From NCBI GenBank assembly GCA_025055115.1, contig JANWYJ010000025.1, positions 1 through 64,000 of the forward strand: 64,000 nt of DNA, given 5' to 3'. The stretch comes from Gemmata sp. Its GTDB lineage: Bacteria; Planctomycetota; Planctomycetia; Gemmatales; Gemmataceae. Under the pieces are notes generated by a model. That model was not told where the DNA came from and did not search any database. It saw only the letters and a list, made by a program, of their open reading frames with translations. Made by a program: the position numbers and the translations under genes. This document shows, in pieces, positions 56,532-64,000 of the stretch. The first letter of the stretch is position 1; each line of letters starts with the position of its first letter.

Positions 56532-56943
56532 CGACAGTCCTCGTTGTGGTGTGCACCCAACCATGACCACCAACTGATTCCAAACCACACACTCCGATTC
56601 CAACCCACAGGCTCAGACGGAGAAATGACTCCGATCCCGAGACTCTGGAGGATAGAACCCCGTGAGGTCCGCGGGGTTTCGTCCCTGTCCTCATTCTGAG
56701 AATGCCAAGCCACGACCGGCCAGACATGAGAAAAAGATGAGCAAAAAATGAGAAAATTCCGAGAACGACTCGCGGATTCACAGCCCGATGGGTTATAACT
56801 TGTACGAATGCCATGGCGTCCGTTCGCCGCAGTTCGTTCGCCGCATCGGGATGCTTATCAACTGGCTTTCCGGTGTGGCGGGCGCTGAGAAGGTTAGACC
56901 TCTTGGGTTCTGTGACTTTTTCCGTTTTTCCTGCAGGTGCTGT
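56532..56943. other. Divergent intergenic region
   Basis: No gene is seen between the DUF1549/DUF1553 gene and the DUF1559 gene. A hairpin AACCCCG (56656-56662) / CGGGGTT (56672-56678) lies in the leader of the former. An in-frame upstream extension of the DUF1559 gene (to 56788) lacks family similarity. Confidence 0.65.
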
Positions 56944-57924
56944 ATGTTGGTCTGCATCCAACGGGATCGTGGCTTTACGCTCATTGAACTGCTTGTGGTC
57001 ATCGCGATTATTGCGATTCTGATTGCTTTGCTGTTGCCGGCGGTTCAGAAAGTCCGTGAGGCGGCGGATCATCTCAAATGCAGTAATAATTTGAAGCAAA
57101 TTGGTTTGGCGTTCCACTCGTTCAACGATGCCCATGGGGGGCTGCCGACAGCGGGCAGCGCGGGCAATCACGGGGGCCGCTGTGCCGCCAACCCGTCGGT
57201 CTTCCGCGAAGATTTTGGTTGGACCTACGAAATTCTCCCCTTCATCGAACAAACAGCACTGTACAACCTTCCGTCCGACTCGCGCATCAGCGGTAGCCCG
57301 GCCGATGGCACTTGCACCCAATCCGCCGGCCCCAACGATACGCTGATGCGGCGAACGCTGATTGCGACCTACAACTGTCCGGTGCGCCGTTCGCTATCGT
57401 TGTCGCAGAATGTGGCGAAGTCGGATTACGCAGCCAATGGTGGTACGCGGCTGTACAGTTGGCCGTTCGACGGCCCGGTGATCCGTGGTCGCGGTTCCGA
57501 CAATTACTTGCAAGGTGGCCCGCAGCCGATCAGCAACATCAAAGATGGTTTGTCGAACACGATGTTTGTGGGCGAAAAATTGGTGAATATGCACCCGGCC
57601 AAAGACGACTATGTGGATAACGAATCGTGGGCTGGCCCGGGGCAAGACGGCGACATCTACCGCGGCTGCCGCCCCAATGGCAATAGCTGGATGACGCCAG
57701 TACCCGATTTGTACATCCCCGCGCCCTCGTCCTTACCCCCGACCGATCCCAACTACTGGCCCACCGACTTGCACTACCGCTTCGGCTCGGCCCATGTCAC
57801 CGGCATCAACACCGTCTTTGGCGATGGCAGCGTGCGAACGATCCGCTACACTGTCGATCCGGTGGTGTTCATGCGGGTTTGCCGGATCAACGATCGCGGC
57901 GTGGTCAGCCTCAACGACCTGTAA
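56944..57924 (+). CDS. DUF1559 domain protein, pseudopilin-like
   Basis: About 326 aa: the prepilin-type N-terminus ([20 protein letters not shown]) and [20 protein letters not shown], then the C-terminal signature [14 protein letters not shown] preceded by [10 protein letters not shown]. The start is ATG 56944, after a TTTTTCCTGCAGGTGCTGT leader with AGGTG. A small lipoprotein gene follows 75 bases downstream, the same pairing as at 28176-29768. Confidence 0.94.
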   Translation: MLVCIQRDRGFTLIELLVVIAIIAILIALLLPAVQKVREAADHLKCSNNLKQIGLAFHSFNDAHGGLPTAGSAGNHGGRCAANPSVFREDFGWTYEILPFIEQTALYNLPSDSRISGSPADGTCTQSAGPNDTLMRRTLIATYNCPVRRSLSLSQNVAKSDYAANGGTRLYSWPFDGPVIRGRGSDNYLQGGPQPISNIKDGLSNTMFVGEKLVNMHPAKDDYVDNESWAGPGQDGDIYRGCRPNGNSWMTPVPDLYIPAPSSLPPTDPNYWPTDLHYRFGSAHVTGINTVFGDGSVRTIRYTVDPVVFMRVCRINDRGVVSLNDL

Positions 57925-57999
57925 CCGCTGACATCGGGTCACTTTGAGAGGTTCTTCAACTCCCTGCACTGCAGAAGTTCTCACGAGGAGAAACTGGTG

Positions 58000-58191
58000 A
58001 TGACGGTTCGTGCGCTCACCCTCGCCACCGGCGGCTATGTGCTAGCGGCGGTGCTTCTGATCGGTTGTTCCAAAACGGAAACTGTGCCCACCGATCCCGA
58101 GTCGCTCAAACAAGCCGCGGAGGAATTCAACCGCCGCGCCCAAGAAGAAAACAAGGCCAAACAGAAGGACAAAGCCCAGCCGGTGGATTGA
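58000..58191 (+). CDS. Small lipoprotein downstream of DUF1559 gene
   Basis: A 63-aa protein: signal sequence with a lipobox (AAVLLIGC), then a short charged tail (EEFNRRAQEENKAKQKDKAQ) that should form a helix. GAGGAG lies 9 bases upstream of ATG 58000. It parallels the 138-aa lipoprotein after the DUF1559 gene at 28176, but the two soluble parts are not similar. Confidence 0.8.
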   Translation: MTVRALTLATGGYVLAAVLLIGCSKTETVPTDPESLKQAAEEFNRRAQEENKAKQKDKAQPVD

Positions 58192-58363
58192 CCGCCTCGG
58201 TTCGGCGTTCCGCTTGTTGTCGTCGTCGGTGGTCGAAACGGGAGCCGCAGTGTCCTCCGAGTGGGGATCAACAGCACTGCCACAGCCATCACGACTTTCC
58301 CAAGAAACCTGGGTGACGTTCCGGACCATTTCCCAAGAGGGAAAAGGGTACTCCCAGCGCACC

Positions 58364-58471
58364 CTGGCTGGGCAGTCGACCCCCCGACACGCTCATCGGC
58401 ATCGGGCATCATTACGATCTTCAATCAGACCCCGACTGGCTGGGCAGTCCACCCCCGGACACGCTCATCGG
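58364..58471. repeat. 36-bp direct repeat, one copy at the PQQ gene end (72-bp period)
   Basis: Bases 58364-58399 and 58436-58471 match with about two mismatches (CTGGCTGGGCAGTC, CACGCTCATCGG). The second copy contains the stop (58465-58467) and last codons of the PQQ gene; the first is its downstream duplicate. Confidence 0.93.
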
Positions 58472-59796
58472 TTTTCAATGCAATAGAGGAACTTCTCGCC
58501 GCGCAGGAACAACTGCTGGCCGACCGCCACGGGCGAAGCGTCGATGGTGTCGTCGAGTTTGTTCACTGCGATAACGTCGAGTGAATCGCCGGCTTTCAGT
58601 ACCACTGTGGTTCCATTCCGATCCACGAAATAGACGCGGCCGGCGGCGGTTATCGGGGAGGCATAAAAGCTGCGTACCTGCGGCAGCCGTTCCTTGTCGA
58701 GAATGACCTTGCCGGTTTTCGCATTCAGCACGGTGAGCAAGCCGTCGTTGCGTTCGGTGAAGTAGAGATGATCGCCCACCAGAACGGGGGAGGGAACGTA
58801 GGGTGTCCCGCTGTTGTACCGCCAATTGACAGCGCCGCGTTCGCCCAAGTCGCCCTGGGCCGATAGCGGAACGGAAACCGCGGCCGCCCCCCGATAACCG
58901 CTGACACAAATCACGGCATCACCGAACCGCAGGGGCGAGGGAATGGGATTGACTGTCATGCCCGCGCATTGCCAGATGAGGTCGCCGGTGGCGAGATCGT
59001 AACTGCGGATGCGCGTGGTACCGTTGGTGATCACTTGCGTTCGCCCGTCGTAGTCGACGACCAATGGCGTGGACCAGGTTGTTTTTTCGTCGCGCTGGGC
59101 TTGCCAGCGGGTCTTGCCATCGGCCGTGTTCAGGCACAGGAGCCGGGAATCGGCTTCTTGGTCGTAGTTCAGAAGCAGTGAATTGCCGTGAACCACGGGA
59201 GTTACCGCTTCGCCCCAACCCAGCCGCGTGTGCAGGCGGCCTAGGTCCGTGCGGCTCCACAGAAGCTGGCCTTCCAAGTCGTAACAATACAGGCCAAAGG
59301 AACCAAACGAGACATACAGGCGCTGGCCGTCGGTGGTGGGGGAACCGGCGGCGTAGGAATGGGTTTCGTGGGTCCCTTCGTGGGGCACCATTTCCGCTGC
59401 GGTTTTCTCCCAGAGCTTTTTGCCACTGTGGCGATCAAAACAATACACCACGAACTTGTAGAAGTTCGTCGGCGGTGTCGTTTTGACTTCGAAGCGCGGA
59501 TCACGCGGTGGCAGTTCGTTCGGTTGGGCTTGGCGGTCGGTCTTGATTGCGGTCAGGACGAAGACGCGATTGCCCCAGACGATCGGCGTGGCACTACCTT
59601 TGCCCGCCAACGGGGCTTTCCACGCGATGTGGGTTTTGGCGTCCCATTGCGTCGGAGGGTTGGCTTTGGGGGCCGAACCATTGGCGTGGGGGCCGCGCCA
59701 ATGATGCCAGTTGTCTTCAGCGCCGGGGGGAAATTCGGCCGCACTGGCCACCGCGACAGTGAGCCAAGCGCAGCCAACGGCCGCGAATCGAAGCAT
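58465..59796 (-). CDS. PQQ-type beta-propeller protein, secreted
   Basis: About 443 aa: signal peptide (LRFAAVGCAWLTVAVASA), then EDNWHHWRGPHANGSAPKAN and blades (TPIVWGNRVFVLTA, SGKKLWEKTAAEMV, LEGQLLWSRTDLG, TADGKTRWQAQRD, ATGDLIWQCAGMT). The last strand reads GQQLFLRGEKFLYCIEN. The start is ATG 59794-59796; the same 21-bp module with an identical ATG precedes it at 59815-59817, in frame. Function is unknown beyond the fold. Confidence 0.85.
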   Translation of the reverse strand: MLRFAAVGCAWLTVAVASAAEFPPGAEDNWHHWRGPHANGSAPKANPPTQWDAKTHIAWKAPLAGKGSATPIVWGNRVFVLTAIKTDRQAQPNELPPRDPRFEVKTTPPTNFYKFVVYCFDRHSGKKLWEKTAAEMVPHEGTHETHSYAAGSPTTDGQRLYVSFGSFGLYCYDLEGQLLWSRTDLGRLHTRLGWGEAVTPVVHGNSLLLNYDQEADSRLLCLNTADGKTRWQAQRDEKTTWSTPLVVDYDGRTQVITNGTTRIRSYDLATGDLIWQCAGMTVNPIPSPLRFGDAVICVSGYRGAAAVSVPLSAQGDLGERGAVNWRYNSGTPYVPSPVLVGDHLYFTERNDGLLTVLNAKTGKVILDKERLPQVRSFYASPITAAGRVYFVDRNGTTVVLKAGDSLDVIAVNKLDDTIDASPVAVGQQLFLRGEKFLYCIENR

Positions 59797-59834
59797 GGAA
59801 CAACTCCGCGAAAGCATGGAACAACTCCGCGAAA
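59793..59834 (-). repeat. 21-bp tandem duplication carrying RBS and start codon
   Basis: Bases 59793-59813 and 59814-59834 are identical. Each unit, read on the minus strand, has GCGGAG about 8 bases upstream of an ATG. Because 21 is a multiple of three, both ATGs are in frame with the PQQ gene, giving two complete initiation sites in tandem. Confidence 0.92.
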
Positions 59835-60588
59835 AAAAAACCTCGGAAAGCACACCGCCATCGACTGTCGGGGCGACGGAGGCCAGTGCGGCTCCGATCG
59901 ATCATCCCGTGTGGAGCGTTGCACAGTCGGGGTGATTGTAGCCAGCATGCACAACCGCCGCGAGCTGCTGCGGGAATTTTCTCGGAAGGCAATGGTGACA
60001 GGCCGACGCGACCGCGGCCGTTGGTCCGGCCCTGCCGATGTCGACTTTTTTGGCGAATTGTTCCCCGCGGAACGTCGGCGATTGTCAGAACGTCGGCGAT
60101 TGTCAGAATGTCGCGCCGAAGTACTGGTCCTTTCTAGACATATGAATACTCATGGGGAATTCATGATTTTCGCACTGGAATGGCACGCGATTTCAACTCG
60201 GCAAAGTAGAGATGCCAGTGCGTTCCGGCACTGCCGATCGTCAGAGATGCCACCACGCTCTGGCACTGCCGATCAGTGCGTGTTCATCCGTGGCCGACCA
60301 GGTGAGCAAGGTCTTGGGCCGGTTTGAGAGCAGCTTGGCGGATTGCCGGGTGCGTTTCCTGGTTCACTACGCCGCCTGAGTGGTTGGTCTCGGCAGGCTG
60401 ATGGTGATGACGCGATGGTGATGATGCGATGGTGATGACGCGGGGAATCGTTAGCGCAGTGACGTGGCGAGTAGGACGCAGCCTGACAGCGAAGACGTAC
60501 CAGGGGCCACGCGACTATCGTTACCCGTGGGCCACGCGACTATCGTTGCCCGTGGGCCACGCGACTATCGTTACCCGTGCGTGGGCTC
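59835..60588. repeat. Repeat-rich intergenic region upstream of the PQQ gene
   Basis: No gene is seen between the PQQ gene and the convergent GTPase stop. Repeats: 60070-60087 and 60088-60105 (exact 18-bp tandem, GAACGTCGGCGATTGTCA), 60208-60239 and 60243-60274 (32 bp, several mismatches), 60400-60441 (three copies of a 14-bp GATGGTGATGACGC unit, one variant) and 60504-60578 (three copies of a 25-bp unit with GCGACTATCGTT, two bases vary). 60069-60125 resembles 50556-50595. Confidence 0.93.
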
Positions 60589-61806
60589 TCAGGTAGCTAA
60601 CTTCACGCCCCCTTTGATGGGTACCAACCACGGCTGGGTTGTTTCGAGATCGTCGCGGAGCATGCGGCAGAGGGTGTCGAGTACTCCATCGGGCACTGGG
60701 GCCGCTTCGAGTTGGCTGAGGAAACCGGTCAACAGTGACCAGAGAAACAAAGCATCGACATTGAAGGGGTCTGGCGTTTCGCCTTCTTTCAAAAGCCAGA
60801 TGGGTTCATCGCCAAAGGGTTCCTCGGCAGAACCGGGGGCACCGTGGCGTTCGTGGGCCTGCGGATGCAAAACGGCTTTGCCGAAGCCAAAGGCCGACAC
60901 CGGAATGACAATGGCATCGGCCACATGGTCGGACTGTTGAATGAGGTTCACGAGTGGTCCTAATGCGCGCATCAGGACGTTTTCGGTGAGGGCTTCGCGG
61001 GCCTCGTGCGCTGATGCAAACAAGGCATCCGTTTTGCTTAACACCAAGGCGATCCCGGCCGGGCGTTCGAGTGTGCGCAAGCGTAGGGCCTCGCGTAAGT
61101 AAGCCGCGACGATCCGCAGATCGTTGGCATAGCGGCGGCGGTCGCGGGGACTGGGGGCGGCTGGCGGGCAGGGCACAACGGCCCACAGCACATCGGCATT
61201 CACGAGGCTGCGCAAGTATTCCGTGTAGCGTTCTTGCAATTGCGGCTCAGAATCGGGCATGGTGTGGGTCAGGACCTGCCCGATCACTTCCTGCATCCGG
61301 CAAACCGCTTTGCGTTTGTCGCCTTCCGAAAGGCAATAGCGCGTGTGCGATACCTCCAGCGTCGGCGGCAGCCCCGACTTTTGCAGTAGCTTCTGTGCGG
61401 CTTCCGCTTCCCGAATCATCCGCGCCACTTCACGCGGGTCGGCCGCATCCAGATGCAACCCCGAAGGCAGGTAATTGCCAACAAGGCTTTCGCTGAGGGC
61501 ATGGAAGAGGGCCGATTTCCCAGCATGACCGCGGCCAATACAGCCGATTTGCATCTGGTAGAAATCGGGCTGGCGTGACTTACTAGTTCGCGGTGCTTTC
61601 TCCGCTTTGGCGGCGAGGGCCGGCGGTGGGGTGGGTGCAGCGGCCGGGGGCACGTTGGGAATTTGCGTCCGTGTGCCGCAGGCCGCACAGCGGGCCCGCT
61701 TGCCCGCATACTCCGCCGGCACAAAATACTTCATCCGACATTCCGGATTGGGACAGCGGACCGTCAGTTGCGGTTTGTCCGCATTGGGGCCACGACGACC
61801 AGCCAT
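60589..61806 (-). CDS. Zinc-ribbon P-loop GTPase-like protein
   Basis: About 405 aa. The N-terminal zinc ribbon has CPNPECRMKYFVPAEYAG and CAACG (two Cys pairs). After an Ala/Pro linker comes a P-loop (IGCIGRGHAGKSALFHALSE), a likely G3 region (VLWAVVPCPP) and a G4-type motif (VLSKTDALF), then helical C-terminal parts (LIQQSDHVADAIVIPVSAFG). It is probably a GTPase-type protein with its own nucleotide-loop chemistry; the substrate or partner is unknown. ATG 61804-61806 follows GGTGGG. A 191-aa membrane protein gene lies 40 bases upstream, likely in the same operon. Confidence 0.78.
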   Translation of the reverse strand: MAGRRGPNADKPQLTVRCPNPECRMKYFVPAEYAGKRARCAACGTRTQIPNVPPAAAPTPPPALAAKAEKAPRTSKSRQPDFYQMQIGCIGRGHAGKSALFHALSESLVGNYLPSGLHLDAADPREVARMIREAEAAQKLLQKSGLPPTLEVSHTRYCLSEGDKRKAVCRMQEVIGQVLTHTMPDSEPQLQERYTEYLRSLVNADVLWAVVPCPPAAPSPRDRRRYANDLRIVAAYLREALRLRTLERPAGIALVLSKTDALFASAHEAREALTENVLMRALGPLVNLIQQSDHVADAIVIPVSAFGFGKAVLHPQAHERHGAPGSAEEPFGDEPIWLLKEGETPDPFNVDALFLWSLLTGFLSQLEAAPVPDGVLDTLCRMLRDDLETTQPWLVPIKGGVKLAT

Positions 61807-61846
61807 AACGATTCCCACCTCAACTGCAGGTCAGAGGGAAACGAAA

Positions 61847-62422
61847 TCAATTCTCCGAGCGCGCGGCACGGCGGGCGGCTGAAGCCAACGCGCCGGCGGC
61901 TTCACGGCGTTCAATCGGTCGCAACAACGGCACTCCGACGGGTAACGGTTCTTCGATTTCCTGGGCCTGCGGCATGGCCTCGAGGGGTTCCTGCGCATCC
62001 GCTGGGGGCGTTGTCGTCGCCGGGACGGATGGTCCGTCGGCGGGGGGGGCGGTCGTCGCTGGAACTGCTTTGGGCAACGCTTGTTGCGCCCATCGCGCAG
62101 CCTGCTTCGCCACGTCGATGGCCGCAAGCAACGGGATCAGCGGAGCCACCAGCACACACGCCAGCGACAAACCGAACGCGGGCGAACCAACCGGCGGCAG
62201 CCACCCCAGCGCGCTGGGGAAATCGGCGACGATGGCCGTCAGCTGAGGCGGAACATCCCCCGGCTGAAGCGTCAGGTAAGCGCCGGCACCCAAAAGCAGA
62301 ATCAGGGCTAACCGTAACGCCCAACTGGCGATTGTCAGCACCCCTCGCTGGACGGAAGGAATCGGCAAGCACAGGGGCAGCAGAACCACCAACCCCAACC
62401 ATGGGACAATTTGCTCGGCCAT
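61847..62422 (-). CDS. Hypothetical membrane protein partnered with the GTPase
   Basis: A 191-aa protein: two to three membrane helices (IVPWLGLVVLLPLCLPIPSV, LTIASWALRLALILLLGAGA, GLSLACVLVAPLIPLLAAID), then a Pro/Ala-rich linker and a basic tail (RPIERREAAGALASAARRAA). No known domain. ATG 62420-62422. It is codirectional with and 40 bases upstream of the GTPase gene, suggesting the two work together at the membrane. Confidence 0.7.
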   Translation of the reverse strand: MAEQIVPWLGLVVLLPLCLPIPSVQRGVLTIASWALRLALILLLGAGAYLTLQPGDVPPQLTAIVADFPSALGWLPPVGSPAFGLSLACVLVAPLIPLLAAIDVAKQAARWAQQALPKAVPATTAPPADGPSVPATTTPPADAQEPLEAMPQAQEIEEPLPVGVPLLRPIERREAAGALASAARRAARSEN

Positions 62423-62762
62423 ACCGGAACCTCAACACCTCAGCAAACCCGCTTTCCGTCCATCAGCCGCAACACTTCAGTTTACCGCGCAAACCGCCAG
62501 GAGGGGGAAAAACCCGGCCACCACGGCGGCATTCTTTCAGTGATTCGCAACAAGTTGTGCTATCTTCACGCGTCCAGCGCATCATCGCGCCTTCGCTCAG
62601 GTGTGTTTCCTTGCGTACGATCGACACAACCGCAATAATTGCCGCTACGGACCGGTCACGATGCGCCGGCGGCCGCCATCCAGGAATTCCCCGGTTCCAC
62701 CGCCCTTTCGACCATTGAGGCCCCTTCGGACCTTCTTTCGGACCTTCTGACGGGAGCAACCC
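62423..62762. other. Divergent intergenic region
   Basis: No gene is seen between the membrane protein (minus) and the sulfatase (plus). Near 62725-62750 CTTCGGACCTTCTTTCGGAC is a 12-13-bp tandem repeat. Promoters for both genes should lie here, unplaced. Confidence 0.65.
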
Positions 62763-64000
62763 ATGCGCATGCGAAGGCTACGTCGGATCGTTGTCAGCTT
62801 GGCCTTGTTGACGTTATTTCTGGATAAGAAAGAACTTGCGGCTTCCGATCCCTCGCCGCCACCACAACCTGCACAGGCCCCCAATGTGGTGTTGATCGTG
62901 ATTGACGATCTGGGCTGGCGCGATCTGGGTTGCTACGGCAGCACTTTTTACAAAACGCCGCACATCGACCAATTGGCTCGCGAAGGTCTCCGCTTCACCC
63001 AATTCTACGCGGCCAGTCCGGTTTGCTCCCCCACACGGGCTAGCATCCTCACCGGCCGCTACCCCGTGCGGGTGAACATCACCGATTGGATTCCCGGACG
63101 CAAAGACCAACCCGACCGCCGCTTGAAGCGCCCCGCGATCCGCGACGCCCTCCCTCTCAACGAACTCACCATCGCCGAAGCCCTCCAAGCCCGCGGGTAT
63201 ATCACCGGGCACATTGGCAAATGGCACCTCGGCGGCCCCGGGTTTCTCCCCCAAGACCAAGGTTTCGATGTCAACATCGCCGGCGGGGCCAACAACGTTC
63301 CGTTCGATTACTTCGCCCCCTACAAAAACGCGCAAGGTCAAGTCATGGTAGGACTTGAGAAATCCGAGGCCGGCGAATACCTCACCGATCGGCTGGCCCG
63401 CGAAGCCGAAAAGTTCCTCGACCAATACCACGACAAACCCTTCTTCCTCTACTGGCCGCACTATGCCGTGCACCGCCCACTCCAAGCCAAACCGGATGTC
63501 ATCGCCAAGTACCCGAATGCCCCCCAAGCGGGTCGCCAGAGCAACCCAGTCTACGCCGCGATGATCGAAAGCGTCGACGACGCGGTGGGGCGTCTGGTCA
63601 AGAAACTCGACGACCTGAAACTGACCGAGCAGACACTGGTGATCTTCACCAGCGACAACGGTGGCCTGGCGACGATCGACGGCGGCCCCACAGGGGCCAC
63701 CTTCAACGGCCCGCTGCGCGAGGGAAAAGGCTACCTGTACGAAGGCGGAATTCGAGTTCCGTGTATCATGAAGTGGCCCGGCCATATCCGACCAGCAACA
63801 ACTACCGACGACATCAGCGGCACAATCGACCTCTTTGACACCATCCTCGAAGTGACGCAACCCGCTGCGAAAAGAACCCCCGAACAGCCATCCCCCCCGC
63901 GCGATGGCGTCTCCCTGGTTCCCCTTTTCCGCGGCAAAAAACTCCCCGACCGCGACCTGTTCTGGCACTACCCGCACTACTCCAACCAAGGCGGCAAACC
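62763..64000 (+). CDS. Arylsulfatase-family sulfatase (partial, 3' end off window)
   Basis: The first 412 codons of an exported sulfatase; no stop before the window edge. A short basic signal peptide, then APNVVLIVIDDLGWRDLGCY with the metal Asp pair (48-49), and the CxPxR motif CSPTRASILTGRYP (Cys88), which should be converted to formylglycine. Also GHIGKWHLG and the metal site FTSDNGG. It resembles the many planctomycete sulfatases acting on sulfated polysaccharides; the substrate is unknown. ATG 62763 is taken; a second ATG follows two codons later. Confidence 0.9.
   Translation, partial: MRMRRLRRIVVSLALLTLFLDKKELAASDPSPPPQPAQAPNVVLIVIDDLGWRDLGCYGSTFYKTPHIDQLAREGLRFTQFYAASPVCSPTRASILTGRYPVRVNITDWIPGRKDQPDRRLKRPAIRDALPLNELTIAEALQARGYITGHIGKWHLGGPGFLPQDQGFDVNIAGGANNVPFDYFAPYKNAQGQVMVGLEKSEAGEYLTDRLAREAEKFLDQYHDKPFFLYWPHYAVHRPLQAKPDVIAKYPNAPQAGRQSNPVYAAMIESVDDAVGRLVKKLDDLKLTEQTLVIFTSDNGGLATIDGGPTGATFNGPLREGKGYLYEGGIRVPCIMKWPGHIRPATTTDDISGTIDLFDTILEVTQPAAKRTPEQPSPPRDGVSLVPLFRGKKLPDRDLFWHYPHYSNQGGK

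Overview
The window is about 64 kb of GC-rich bacterial chromosome from a planctomycete, most likely of the Gemmata lineage (Gemmataceae). The family content supports this: three DUF1559 pseudopilin-like proteins, a DUF1549/DUF1553 plus DUF1501 pair, a TIGR03009-type secreted protein, three PQQ-type beta-propeller proteins, a sulfatase, ECF sigma factors and a GHL10 hydrolase. No rRNA, tRNA, phage, transposase or CRISPR array was seen. Both ends cut genes: yidD on the left and a sulfatase on the right.

Layout. 0-6 kb: yidD and rnpA, a CbpA-like DnaJ, a DUF1559 protein, an ECF sigma factor, mtfA and rsmD. 6-14 kb: secreted proteins (TIGR03009 type, two tandem LTxxQ/Spy-like proteins, an FG-GAP-like protein, a PQQ propeller) and a zinc-less MDR dehydrogenase. 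14-22.3 kb: a CaiB-type CoA transferase, a Gfo/Idh/MocA oxidoreductase, then a CPA2 antiporter, a tandem Usp protein and a P2-type cation ATPase that look like an ion-homeostasis group. 22.6-28 kb: a secreted hypothetical, an ECF sigma and zinc anti-sigma pair, and a divergent GAF plus sigma54 activator. 28-30 kb: a DUF1559 gene with a small lipoprotein gene.

30-38.5 kb holds the most interesting part: six consecutive minus-strand genes. Going downstream they are an SPFH/band-7 protein, a retron-like reverse transcriptase translationally coupled to it, a DUF1343 (NamZ/GH171-like) protein, an SSS symporter, a MurQ etherase fused to a BadF-type sugar kinase, and a GHL10 glycosidase. The last four read as a self-contained N-acetylmuramic acid salvage route. 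The first two look like an unusual RT operon, with a perfect 13-bp hairpin in its long leader.

39-64 kb: an orphan 436-aa protein, a PhyH-family dioxygenase, a TPR / thioredoxin-like / hydrolase string, pdxA, an M20 amidohydrolase, a thrS lacking its TGS domain, PQQ propellers, DUF5684-like membrane proteins, the DUF1549/1553-DUF1501 pair, another DUF1559-lipoprotein pair, a zinc-ribbon GTPase with a membrane partner, and the sulfatase.

The intergenic DNA is unusual throughout. It is full of short, nearly perfect direct duplications (14-62 bp). Several are anchored on the stop or start codon of a gene, and six independent pairs are spaced 72-76 bp apart.
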